In this document: in pieces, positions 5,870 through 12,417 of the stretch | Position numbering within the stretch: the stretch's first letter is position 1 | How the letters are laid out: each line of letters begins with the position of its first letter | Assembly (NCBI GenBank): GCA_938082915.1 | Contig: CALKCG010000178.1 | Span: forward strand, 1-12,417 | Source of the DNA: an uncultured archaeon | Lineage (GTDB): Archaea; Thermoproteota; CALKCG01; B24 | Direction of reading: 5' to 3' | DNA length: 12,417 nt | Translations under genes and position numbers: made by a program | Notes under the pieces: model-generated | Database searches by the model: none | What the model saw: the letters and a program-made list of their open reading frames with translations, nothing else | Told to the model about the DNA's origin: nothing

Positions 5870-7378
5870 TTAAGACTTATTCGCAACCGCTCTTCTGATG
5901 GATTCTACGGCGTTTTTCAGGTGTTTTTCAACTTCTGCTTCTCTATTTTCCAAACGTTCAACTTCGCTTTTCAAGATATTCAACATATTCCCCCTACGCT
6001 TAAGTGCTTCTTCAACTGTGTCTGGACTAGGACCTCCTATAACCTTCCTAGCCTTTACGAATTTCTCAGGGTCTAAAGCATTCTTAACATCTTCATCTGT
6101 TAAGTCTAATTGTTTACCGTAGACTTTCATTGAAACCTCGTTTAGAAGTCTACTGTCCACTTCGTCCGGTTTAAGTCCTCTTTTCAAGGCTTCAAGTACA
6201 AATGCTCCAACTATCATATGCGCCGTTCTAAAAGCTAGCCCCAACCTCCTTACGAGGAGGTCTGCAAGCTCCGTAGCCGTTGAGAAGCCTTCGGAAGCGG
6301 ATTTCCACATCATCTCCCTATTGAATACAGTTTTCTCTAAGGCTCCAGACAATATTTTAAGCATGCATTTAACGGTTTCAATAGAGTCCCACAGTCTCGG
6401 AGTAACTTCCTGCATATCCCTATTGTAGGTTAAGGGAAGGGCTTTAAGCATGGTTAAAGCCCCTATGAGATTCCCGTAGATTCTACCAGCTTTAGCCCTA
6501 GTTATCTCCATCGTATCCGGGTTTTTCTTCTGAGGCATTATACTACTAGTAGATGAATACTCGTCTGGAAGCTCTACGAATTTAAACTCTGAACTACTCC
6601 ATAGAACAAGCTCCTCAGCTATACGGCTTAAATCAGTCGCCAATATCGCTATGTCGGATAGTGTTTCAAGTATGAAGTCCCTACTCGCAACGGCATCCAT
6701 AGAGTTTTCAATAAGCCCATCAAAGCCTAAGAGTTCAGCTGTTCTAAAACGGTTTATTGGAAAACCTGTCGTAGCCAGCGCGCATGCGCCAAGCGGTGAT
6801 CTGTTAACCCTCTTATAGGCGTCTAGTAGCCTCTCAAAGTTTCTAACCAGTGCGTCGAAGTACGCTGTGAGGTGGTGGGCTAGGGTGACTGGTTGAGCAT
6901 GTTGTGTATGCGTATAGCCAGGCATTATCGTATTCAATTCCCCTAGGCTTTTAATGTGAAGAATCTTTAGAAGGTTTAGAAGCTCTTTAAGAATTTCTAC
7001 GATCTGTCTTCTGACCGTCAATCTTAAACAGGTTGCAACCTCGTCGTTTCTAGACCTGGCTGTATGCATCCTACCTCCAACCTCTTCACCAAGCCTCTCT
7101 ATAACTCTAGATTCTATCGCTACGTGAATGTCTTCAAACCGTCCTTTTATGAATTCTTCGTAGCTTAGACGTTCGAGCTCTTCAAGCGTTTCAAGAATTG
7201 CTAAGCCATCCTCTGGCTTAACCACACCCTGCTCGGTGAGCATTATCACGTGGGCTTTATCAACCATTATATCTGATTTGAAGAGCCACCTATCTGCCTC
7301 TAAAGAGCTTGTGTATGCATCTACTTCTGGGAGTTTAAGCTCTTTCAGCCTTCCTCTTCTCAAGATATCTTGACTCAT
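5870..7378 (-). CDS. argH: Argininosuccinate lyase (ArgH)
   Basis: The 502-aa product belongs to the fumarase/aspartase superfamily and cleaves argininosuccinate into arginine and fumarate, the last step of arginine synthesis. It acts in the cytosol as a homotetramer with active sites built from three subunits. The three superfamily regions are present: HTARSRNDEVAT (residues 105-116), GYTHTQHAQPVT (154-165, including the catalytic histidine region) and the flexible signature loop TSSIMPQKKNPD (277-288), whose serine is the catalytic base. The N-terminal helix ending in ADRWLFKSDIMVDKAHVIML is typical, and length is slightly above the usual 450-470, mostly through the C-terminal helical tail. 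The ATG at 7378 follows a TATA box at 7404-7414 with virtually no leader. The gene is divergent from argG across a 153-base spacer, so both last steps of the pathway can be controlled together. Confidence 0.97.
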   Translation of the reverse strand: MSQDILRRGRLKELKLPEVDAYTSSLEADRWLFKSDIMVDKAHVIMLTEQGVVKPEDGLAILETLEELERLSYEEFIKGRFEDIHVAIESRVIERLGEEVGGRMHTARSRNDEVATCLRLTVRRQIVEILKELLNLLKILHIKSLGELNTIMPGYTHTQHAQPVTLAHHLTAYFDALVRNFERLLDAYKRVNRSPLGACALATTGFPINRFRTAELLGFDGLIENSMDAVASRDFILETLSDIAILATDLSRIAEELVLWSSSEFKFVELPDEYSSTSSIMPQKKNPDTMEITRAKAGRIYGNLIGALTMLKALPLTYNRDMQEVTPRLWDSIETVKCMLKILSGALEKTVFNREMMWKSASEGFSTATELADLLVRRLGLAFRTAHMIVGAFVLEALKRGLKPDEVDSRLLNEVSMKVYGKQLDLTDEDVKNALDPEKFVKARKVIGGPSPDTVEEALKRRGNMLNILKSEVERLENREAEVEKHLKNAVESIRRAVANKS

Positions 7379-7403
7379 CAGAATCTATTCAGCCCATTCT
7401 GCC

Positions 7404-7414
7404 GTTTATAAATA
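7404..7414 (-). promoter_or_regulatory. TATA box of argH
   Basis: The minus strand reads TATTTATAAAC, centred about 26 bases from 7383, just before ATG 7378, so a near-leaderless transcript is expected. Confidence 0.55.
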
Positions 7415-7419
7415 ATAGC

Positions 7420-7434
7420 TTTAAACTGTTTAAA
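7420..7434. repeat. Palindrome TTTAAACTGTTTAAA between argH and argG
   Basis: This is a 15-base palindrome with a single central base, lying just beyond the BRE position of the argH TATA box within the divergent promoter. It could be an operator, but its AT-rich, low-complexity composition makes chance plausible. Confidence 0.3.
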
Positions 7435-7480
7435 AACATTGGATAGTGCTGGATTAAGCCGAATACGTTTTTCCACACCA

Positions 7481-7500
7481 TTTATACCGAAATTTTTATA
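7481..7500 (+). promoter_or_regulatory. TATA region of argG
   Basis: TTTATAC (7481-7487) and TTTTTATA (7493-7500) are the candidate boxes facing argG. The second gives a start near 7520 and a leader of about 10 bases containing GAGAGGG (7521-7527), a Shine-Dalgarno-like site 4 bases before the TTG start. Confidence 0.45.
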
Positions 7501-7531
7501 TTTTTCGCATACATAAAAGAGAGAGGGCTTT

Positions 7532-8737
7532 TTGGAGTTAAAACCTCCTGCAAGATATGATGGGGAAACCGTAGTTTCAGCGTACAGCGGCGGTCTCGAT
7601 TCAACACTCGTCACAATACTTCTGAAAGAAGTATACGGTTTTAAAGAAGTCATACCAGTACTTGTAGACGTCGGTCAAGGTGAAGAAGAGATTCAAATGG
7701 CTTTTGAAAGAGCTGAGAAGCTTAACCTCAACCCGATATTCTTCGACGCTAAAGAAGAATTCGTAAAAGAATATATTTTCAGGTGTATTAAAGCTAATGG
7801 AAGCTACGAAGGATACCCGATAGGCACCTCTATGAGCAGAGTTCTCATAGCTTCAAAATGCGTAGATGTTGCGAAGAGGCACGGTGTTAAATATATGGCT
7901 CATGGATGTACAGGTAAGGGTAATGACCAGTTTAGAATGGAGATAACGGCTAAATACTTAGACCCCGAGATGACGGTAATAGCACCTGTTAGAGAGCTAA
8001 ACCTCACGAGAGCGGTGGAAGAAGAATACCTTAAAAAGTACGGAATAACGCCTAAACCTAGAAAGGGAAAGCTCGGCGGCGATATAAACATGTGGAGCCA
8101 TTCAATAGGAAGCGGCCAGGTTGAAGATTTAGAGTCTCAATATCCCGAAGACTATATATGGACTGTTCCACCTGAGGAAGCCCCAGACAAACCTAGAGAA
8201 ATCGTTGTAGAATTTAAGAGCGGGGTGCCGGTTAAAGTGGACGACGTTAAAGATCCAGTTGAAATAATCCTATACCTTAACCGAGTTGGTGGAGAGAACG
8301 GAGTTGGACGTATAGATATACTTGAAGATGGAATGATAGGTTTAAAATCTAGAGAACTTTACGAGGCACCAGCCGCTACAATACTTCTTAAAACACATTC
8401 AGACTTAGAACACTTGACTCTGACTAAAGAGGAGCTTAGACTTAAACACGAAGTAGATAGACTTTGGGCTGACATGGTTTACCACGCTATGTGGTACCAT
8501 CCTCTTAGAAAGGATTTAGACTGCTTCATAGATTCCTGTGAGAAATACGTCGAGGGCACTATTTGGGTTAAACTTTACAAGGGTAATGTAGACATCATTA
8601 AACGTGAATCGCCGTTTTCACTATTCTCACCGGAGATGAGGAGCCTTAAAAGAGCTGGCTTTGATCAGAGGGATTCGACTGGAGCCGTTAGAATAGCTTC
8701 ACTCTTATACCAGCTACTTGGTAAACTCGGCAGGTAA
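7532..8737 (+). CDS. argG: Argininosuccinate synthase (ArgG)
   Basis: This 401-aa enzyme joins citrulline and aspartate using ATP (released as AMP and pyrophosphate) to make argininosuccinate, the substrate of the neighbouring ArgH. The N-type ATP pyrophosphatase loop AYSGGLDST lies at residues 17-25. The citrulline/aspartate segments are SYEGYPIGTSMSRVLIA (91-107) and HGCTGKGNDQ (124-133). DINMWSHSIGSGQVEDL follows, and the C-terminal oligomerisation part ends in GAVRIASLLYQLLGKLGR. The length is normal for the family. The start is TTG 7532: there is no in-frame ATG or GTG before the ATP loop, and GAGAGGG lies upstream. The N-terminus is about ten residues longer than in many bacterial proteins. 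The stop codon is part of an 8-bp inverted repeat (8735-8756) that may end transcription. How citrulline is supplied cannot be seen here. Confidence 0.97.
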   Translation: MELKPPARYDGETVVSAYSGGLDSTLVTILLKEVYGFKEVIPVLVDVGQGEEEIQMAFERAEKLNLNPIFFDAKEEFVKEYIFRCIKANGSYEGYPIGTSMSRVLIASKCVDVAKRHGVKYMAHGCTGKGNDQFRMEITAKYLDPEMTVIAPVRELNLTRAVEEEYLKKYGITPKPRKGKLGGDINMWSHSIGSGQVEDLESQYPEDYIWTVPPEEAPDKPREIVVEFKSGVPVKVDDVKDPVEIILYLNRVGGENGVGRIDILEDGMIGLKSRELYEAPAATILLKTHSDLEHLTLTKEELRLKHEVDRLWADMVYHAMWYHPLRKDLDCFIDSCEKYVEGTIWVKLYKGNVDIIKRESPFSLFSPEMRSLKRAGFDQRDSTGAVRIASLLYQLLGKLGR

Positions 8738-8756
8738 AAATACCCCTATATTTTTA
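8735..8756 (+). terminator. Possible argG terminator overlapping the next TATA box
   Basis: TAAAAATA (8735-8742, including the argG stop) and TATTTTTA (8749-8756) are exact reverse complements around CCCCTA, with the right arm T-rich as in archaeal T-tract termination. The same bases (TATATTTTTA, 8747-8756) are the best TATA candidate for the RNase J-like gene, with a start near 8775. Both roles are inferred. Confidence 0.35.
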
Positions 8757-8766
8757 GCAAAACTTT

Positions 8767-8790
8767 AAGTCTCTAATCGCATAGAGACTT
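8767..8790. repeat. Perfect 9-bp inverted repeat ending in the RNase J-like start codon
   Basis: AAGTCTCTA (8767-8775) and TAGAGACTT (8782-8790) are exact reverse complements with a 6-base spacer ATCGCA. The right arm contains the first two bases of the proposed TTG start and the only purine-rich ribosome-binding candidate. If the transcript begins upstream of 8767 it would hide the start in a hairpin. If it begins near 8775, the element acts only as DNA. Confidence 0.55.
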
Positions 8791-10048
8791 GCTTGAATTG
8801 GTTAAACTGTTTTTCTACGGTGGTGTCGGAGGAGTTATAGGTGGAAATCAAATCCTACTGGAAGATGGATCCACTAGGATACTCCTCGACTACGGGTTGA
8901 ACTATTCACTTTGGAGAGACTACTTCGAATACGTATTCGCAGAGCCTGGAAACGTGAAAGAGCTTGAAATGGTTGGGCTCGTACCGCACGTGGAGGTTTT
9001 AAAAGGTTTAGACGCCTGTTTCATAACGCATCCACACGGCGACCACTACGGTATGATAACAACACTACCAGATGAAAACGTTCAAATCTACACTGGCGAG
9101 GTTTCACATCGTATAATAGATTCTAAGCTTAAAACACGCCGTAAGAGGAAGTTTGAGAAGGTTGAACACTTAGAGTTTAAAACTGTACATTCAGGCCATA
9201 GGGTGAACATAGAATCTATAACTGTAGAGTTTCAAGCGGTAGACCACAGCATTCCAGGGTCCTACTCTCTAATAGTCGAAACATCCTCCGGTTCAATATT
9301 ATACGTGGGAGATTTCAGAACCCACGGCGTTTTCAAGCCTAAGACCGATGTTTTCAAGCTAGCTTTAAACAGACAGGTTAAAGCAGTTATCTGCGAGGGG
9401 ACGAATATAGGTCAGCTCAGCTCACCCTTATCGGAGAAGGACGTTGAAAACAACATGGTCAGAATTCTATCAGAATGCGACAGCCTGGCGATAGTCGACA
9501 TGTCTCCAGGAGATGTAGATAGGTTGAGAACCGTGTGTAAAGTTGCTTCTACTTTAAATAGAAGCGTTGTTGTTACTAAACGCCATAAGACTGTTCTAGA
9601 AGTCTTAGTAGGAGTTGAAGGTTTAAACGTCCCCGAAGTCGGCAGAGATGTTTTAGACTATGAAGATGTTGATGAAGAGCTACGTAGAAAGCCTTCAGAG
9701 TACGTTTTATGCACTTCATTCTACAACCTCAGAGAAGTTGTAGACCTCTCTCCTCCACCTGGAAGCGTATACGTGTTGAGTTCTTCCGAGCCGTTTGAAG
9801 AAGAGACTTTCATAGCTTTCAAAAGACTTCAAAATTGGCTCAACCTCTTAGGTGCTGAAGCCTATCATATACATTCCTCAGGCCACGCTTATCCATGGGA
9901 GCTCAGAAGAAGCTTAATGAGGCTTAAAGAATTGACCGATTTAAAGCTATTTCCTGTACATACAGAATATCCTGAAGCCTTTAAAAGCATGTTTAAAGAC
10001 TTCTTCAACGTGATTATACCAGTAAGGGGAGTATGCTACACGGTTTAG
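8789..10048 (+). CDS. RNase J-like metallo-beta-lactamase/beta-CASP ribonuclease
   Basis: The 419-aa protein has the two-zinc metallo-beta-lactamase core of RNase J-type nucleases. Motif 2 is THPHGDHYG, with H81, H83, D85 and H86. VDHSIPGSYSLIV (H153) and LYVGDFRTHG (D175) follow, then a beta-CASP insertion, HSSGHAYPWE (H365) and LFPVHTEYPE (H391). The SIP after H153, the SGHA and the PVHTEY segments point to RNase J rather than to CPSF-type archaeal nucleases. It would be a cytosolic 5'-to-3' exonuclease and/or endonuclease in RNA decay or maturation. It is much shorter than bacterial RNase J (about 550 aa) because the C-terminal domain is missing, and the motif reads HPHGDH instead of the usual HGHEDH. 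The start is TTG 8789, with TTG 8798 as an alternative that gives MVKLFFYGG. It lies 51 bases after argG with its own TATA candidate, and converges on the HAD gene. A non-RNA substrate cannot be excluded. Confidence 0.82.
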   Translation: MLELVKLFFYGGVGGVIGGNQILLEDGSTRILLDYGLNYSLWRDYFEYVFAEPGNVKELEMVGLVPHVEVLKGLDACFITHPHGDHYGMITTLPDENVQIYTGEVSHRIIDSKLKTRRKRKFEKVEHLEFKTVHSGHRVNIESITVEFQAVDHSIPGSYSLIVETSSGSILYVGDFRTHGVFKPKTDVFKLALNRQVKAVICEGTNIGQLSSPLSEKDVENNMVRILSECDSLAIVDMSPGDVDRLRTVCKVASTLNRSVVVTKRHKTVLEVLVGVEGLNVPEVGRDVLDYEDVDEELRRKPSEYVLCTSFYNLREVVDLSPPPGSVYVLSSSEPFEEETFIAFKRLQNWLNLLGAEAYHIHSSGHAYPWELRRSLMRLKELTDLKLFPVHTEYPEAFKSMFKDFFNVIIPVRGVCYTV

Positions 10049-10192
10049 AGGAGAAAGTTAGCCTATAGCGACCCCCTCGATTTAACTCCGTATACGTAGC
10101 CTATGTTTCAGTATTATGGAGGATAGTGGTATGGCGTAGTGTAATGGGGCTAATATTTTAAACCCTCATCAACATAAAACTCTGAAATATCG
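10049..10192. other. Convergent intergenic spacer
   Basis: These 144 bases separate the 3' ends of the RNase J-like and HAD genes. No frame codes convincingly. TAGCCTAT occurs twice (10059-10066 and 10097-10104), resembling the TAGCCT half-site seen at moaD and the GH3 gene but without a close inverted partner. An AT-rich stretch near 10150-10160 could help end transcription. Confidence 0.4.
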
Positions 10193-10837
10193 TTAAGAGA
10201 GGAGCTCTACTATTTTAGAAATTGTGTTTGAAAGCTTTCCAAGTACTACTATATCTGCGTTTTCAGCCACTTCCTTAGACGTAGGGTTGAAAGCTATACT
10301 TAGCCCTACGGCTTTGAAGAGGCTTATATTCGACTCATCGTCTCCAATGGCTATGCATTCCTCTTTACAGACTCCGAATCTACGTAAAACCTTATCGAGG
10401 ACTTTATCCTTCTCACCGTGAGCCACTGTAACCTCCACTTCACCGGTCAACAATCCATCTTTAACTATGAGACTATTGGCTTCTGCAAAATCTAAACCGA
10501 GGTCTAGCACGGCTTTCTCAGCTAAAACAGATAAACCAGCACTTATAACACCTACTTTACAGCCCATTCTCTTAAACCAGTTGACGGTTTCATATGCGTT
10601 TTCAACATACCCTACTTCTGAAATAAGACCTTCGACCAGTTTAAACGGTATACCTCTCCATAGTGAGACGTCTAAACGCGCCCAAGTCGCGTAGTCTATT
10701 TCACCTCTGTAGAACATTTCAGCGTACGTTTTAGCTTTACTCCACGTATTCAATTTCTCATGTAGAAAACGCCATACACTATCCACGTTTGTTAAAGTCC
10801 CGTCTAAGTCGAAGACGACCAGTTTAAAACGATTCAT
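10193..10837 (-). CDS. HAD-family phosphatase, phosphoserine phosphatase-like
   Basis: The 214-aa product is a cytosolic Mg-dependent HAD hydrolase of the phosphoserine phosphatase-like (IB) type. Motif I is VVFDLDGTLT, with nucleophile Asp10 and Asp12. A helical cap (about residues 20-75) follows, then motif II with Ser99 in VGVISAGLS, motif III Lys in GEKDKVL (141-147), and motif IV AIGDDESNISLF (164-174, D166/D167). The layout and length match SerB-type enzymes, but motif IV reads GDDESN rather than the usual GDGAND, and the cap is not diagnostic. Serine synthesis is therefore only one candidate role; other small phosphomonoesters are possible. The ATG at 10837 follows a TATA box near 10862-10871 with almost no leader. 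It converges on the RNase J-like gene and is divergent from the exported-protein pair; no shared pathway is apparent. Confidence 0.85.
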   Translation of the reverse strand: MNRFKLVVFDLDGTLTNVDSVWRFLHEKLNTWSKAKTYAEMFYRGEIDYATWARLDVSLWRGIPFKLVEGLISEVGYVENAYETVNWFKRMGCKVGVISAGLSVLAEKAVLDLGLDFAEANSLIVKDGLLTGEVEVTVAHGEKDKVLDKVLRRFGVCKEECIAIGDDESNISLFKAVGLSIAFNPTSKEVAENADIVVLGKLSNTISKIVELLS

Positions 10838-10861
10838 GTCTACGAGTGATTTAATCTTTGG

Positions 10862-10871
10862 TGTTTAAAAG
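10862..10871 (-). promoter_or_regulatory. TATA box of the HAD gene
   Basis: The minus strand reads CTTTTAAACA, centred about 25 bases before 10842, which puts the transcript start a few bases before ATG 10837. Confidence 0.45.
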
Positions 10872-10977
10872 CTTACAATTATAGCTTCTCTAAGCATAAG
10901 GATCACGTCCGGCAAGATGTTTAAGTGATGAATTCTTTGACAGAATAAACTGGTTATTAACAAGGTCCTAAGCAACC

Positions 10978-10988
10978 GTAATATATAG
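10978..10988 (+). promoter_or_regulatory. TATA box of the exported-protein pair
   Basis: GTAATATATAG is centred about 26 bases before 11009, ten bases before ATG 11019, giving a near-leaderless message. The remaining 10872-10977 holds nothing I can assign. Confidence 0.5.
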
Positions 10989-11018
10989 AACTTTAGTCCA
11001 AACATTAATTGAGAATGG

Positions 11019-11699
11019 ATGTTAAGGAGGAACGTACTGGTCCTGTTAAGCTTGCTCTTAGTATCCACAGCCTTACTAGCTATTTATCTAAGCCTATTAA
11101 CATCCCGTGTGAGAGGGGGGCAGGCTGGAACCTCCAGTAGTAGCGGTGGAGGCGCGTTCCTCCCAGTTAACGGCACCGTAATTTGTACGGCTGAGGAAGC
11201 GACTAGATTGATCAAGGCAGAGACGCCCATACGGTTGCCTACGTATGTGCCAAGTTCTATGATTTACGTCAAGATTATAGGTTTAGAGGAGATATATGGT
11301 GATTTTGAGGGTGGTACGGTTTACGTATTTTATTCAGACGAACCTATAGCAGATACAAATAACCCTTTCGTCTTAATACACATGCATTGGAGTGCTAAAT
11401 ACGAAGATATAACGGGAAGTGCTCCTGACATGATAATATTCATTCAGAAACTCGATCCTGAAAGCATTTCTATGTCAACCCTGGAGTCCGTAGGGAAGTA
11501 TGCTGAGGAGAACAACCTAACGTTCATAATGATAAGAGATGTACCAGCTATTGGATATGAACCTAAGGAACTCCCGATCTGGAGCCAACCCATAGGTGCG
11601 TTAACTTTTTACAAAGGAGACTTATGCTACATGATATCGAGTTATCTACCCTTAGAGGAGATGGTCAAGATCGCAGAGTCCATCATCGAGCAAGCATAG
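11019..11699 (+). CDS. Membrane-anchored DUF4367-like protein
   Basis: The 226-aa protein begins with MLRRN and a hydrophobic segment (about residues 5-28), which is a signal anchor or uncleaved signal peptide, followed by a Ser/Gly-rich linker (33-45). The rest is an extracytoplasmic domain. RLPTYVP (72-78), a beta-rich middle with VYVFYSDEPI, a late YEPKELPIW...GALTFYKGDLCYMISSYLP and the closing helix LEEMVKIAESIIEQA resemble the DUF4367 pattern. That domain is found at the C-terminus of many exported bacterial and archaeal proteins and has no defined activity. Cys56 and Cys203 are the only cysteines and could form a disulfide outside the membrane. The ATG at 11019 fits the TATA box; an AGGAGG just inside the gene (codons 3-4) is not followed by a usable start. 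A gap of 4 bases to the next gene indicates co-transcription. The function is unknown. Confidence 0.7.
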   Translation: MLRRNVLVLLSLLLVSTALLAIYLSLLTSRVRGGQAGTSSSSGGGAFLPVNGTVICTAEEATRLIKAETPIRLPTYVPSSMIYVKIIGLEEIYGDFEGGTVYVFYSDEPIADTNNPFVLIHMHWSAKYEDITGSAPDMIIFIQKLDPESISMSTLESVGKYAEENNLTFIMIRDVPAIGYEPKELPIWSQPIGALTFYKGDLCYMISSYLPLEEMVKIAESIIEQA

Positions 11700-11703
11700 A
11701 CTT

Positions 11704-12135
11704 GTGAAACTTGGGGCATTTACGATAACCTTAGCCCTTTTGATGCTGACGGATACAACTCTAGTTCAAGGTAAAGAGACCCTTCCAGATGGTACGCATT
11801 ATTACGCAATTGGTTATTGGTACTCAGACGTAAATATTAAGAATCAAACTCTGGGTATGTCTGGTATGATCAAGGTTTATGATGACAAAATAAAGGGAGC
11901 TGGAAAATACATGGTAGAGTTTGTTCAGATACTATTCTCGGACGGTTCATGGATGCAGATAGGTTATCAGAAGAAGTCGACTGGTGAAAGAGTGTACTAC
12001 TATGAATATTTCATCTATTCCACTGGGATTGGAGTGGAATCGTCCCCTTTGGAAATGTACCCGCGGGAGCTGTACCCACATTTATGGTCTATAAAGCCGG
12101 CTCATCAAACAATGGATGGAAGTGGAGGGCTGTAA
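11704..12135 (+). CDS. Exported protein of unknown family, frame interrupted (5' part)
   Basis: I do not recognise this family. The GTG start at 11704, 4 bases after the previous stop, opens with a clear cleavable signal peptide, MKLGAFTITLALLMLTDTTL, probably cut after VQG (residues 21-23). The mature part is rich in aromatic residues and alternating strands (HYYAIGYWYSDVN, GKYMVEFVQILFSDGSWMQIGYQ, GERVYYYEYFIY), as in secreted beta-sandwich domains. The frame stops at 12135, but from about residue 114 the coding quality moves to another frame that stays open to the window edge. One extra base in the C run at 12044-12047 would give ESSPFGNVPAGAVPTFMVYK and join the parts into at least 238 residues. 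The last ~29 residues of this frame are therefore probably not authentic. It belongs to one transcription unit with the membrane-anchored protein before it, suggesting both work at the cell surface. Confidence 0.6.
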   Translation: MKLGAFTITLALLMLTDTTLVQGKETLPDGTHYYAIGYWYSDVNIKNQTLGMSGMIKVYDDKIKGAGKYMVEFVQILFSDGSWMQIGYQKKSTGERVYYYEYFIYSTGIGVESSPLEMYPRELYPHLWSIKPAHQTMDGSGGL

Positions 12136-12417
12136 AGGATGGAAACATAATCATAGATAAGATATTCCCGTCAACGTATCCTTATGGCAGAGCTGAGGCA
12201 GCCTTAGAATCTTTAGATGCAAATGAGGTGATAACCTATAATGATGGTAGAGGCCGCTTTACAGGTCTAAAATACTACGATGGTATAACTTGGAAAAACT
12301 GGAATGCCATAAAGTTTACAAACGGGAGCAGAAGGGCAAGTGCAGAATATCCGCCAGATCCACCATATCACGCTAAGGCTTTGGATACTAACGCGTTTAT
12401 GACACGTGGAGATTATG
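12046..12417 (+). pseudogene. Continuation of the exported protein in a shifted frame, partial at the window end
   Basis: Reading from TTT at 12048, the frame codes for FGNVPAGAVPTFMVYKAG, then SSNNGWKWRAVKDGNIIIDK, later LKYYDGITWKNWNAIKFTNG and ALDTNAFMTRGDY, without a stop to the last base. The Trp/Tyr/Gly/Asn-rich style matches the signal-peptide protein encoded just upstream in another frame. It has no start of its own before ATG 12084. The frame is closed upstream by TGA at 12003-12005, so the shift must lie between about 12006 and 12135, most likely in the C run at 12044-12047. A real mutation, a reading error and a programmed shift are all possible; no canonical slippery heptamer is visible there. 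Confidence 0.6.

Noticed and set aside
5688..5873. 61-codon plus-strand frame between the GNAT gene and argH
   Set aside because: The translation is an AT-driven mix with no family pattern, and the stretch contains the GNAT promoter on the other strand.
10925..10931. C box-like GTGATGA suggesting a C/D guide RNA
   Set aside because: No CTGA D or D' box follows at the required distance, so the C/D pattern is incomplete.
10865..11068. 67-codon minus-strand frame in the HAD/exported-protein spacer
   Set aside because: It crosses two promoters and the start of the signal-anchor gene; no domain pattern is visible.
12001..12060. Programmed frameshift site in the exported-protein gene
   Set aside because: No X XXY YYZ heptamer in the correct frame and no clear downstream stem were found; a simple indel explains the shift better.

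Overview
The window looks like chromosomal DNA of an archaeon, probably a thermophile and possibly of the TACK/Thermoproteota side. The evidence is TATA-like boxes about 25 bases before putative transcript starts, very short or absent 5' leaders, frequent GTG and TTG starts with few Shine-Dalgarno sites, a tRNA gene without an encoded CCA, and archaeal-style versions of NadA, MoaD/MoaE, ArgG/ArgH and an RNase J-like nuclease. The lineage is an inference from gene content and promoter style only; no rRNA is present.

Layout. 1-331 is a long non-coding leader region ending in the nadA promoter; a gene may leave the window at the left edge on the minus strand. nadA (+, quinolinate synthase) converges on moaD-moaE (-, molybdopterin synthase, overlapping by 8 bases). 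moaD is divergent from a Cys-rich DUF2284 protein gene (+). Then come a cytosolic GH3 beta-glycosidase (+), a tRNA-Gly(UCC) (-) and a GNAT acetyltransferase gene (-) broken by an exact 8-bp tandem duplication. The arginine pair follows as a divergent unit: argH (-) and argG (+). Behind argG lies an RNase J-like metallo-beta-lactamase/beta-CASP nuclease (+), converging on a phosphoserine-phosphatase-like HAD hydrolase (-). The right end holds two genes for exported proteins in one transcription unit: a membrane-anchored DUF4367-like protein, and a signal-peptide protein of unknown family whose reading frame is interrupted and continues to the window edge.

How they fit together. Most units are single housekeeping functions: NAD synthesis, molybdenum cofactor synthesis, the last two steps of arginine synthesis, glycoside breakdown and RNA processing. 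They do not form one pathway. The clear functional pairs are moaD/moaE and argG/argH.

The less ordinary signals are regulatory or mutational. Perfect inverted repeats lie in the promoter-to-start intervals of moaD, the GH3 gene and the RNase J-like gene, and the moaD and GH3 repeats share the 10-base arm CATTAGCCTT. Two genes have reading frames that can be restored by a simple, precise indel. The tRNA-Gly has C instead of U at position 33. I see no CRISPR array, transposase, integrase, rRNA or recognisable defence system.
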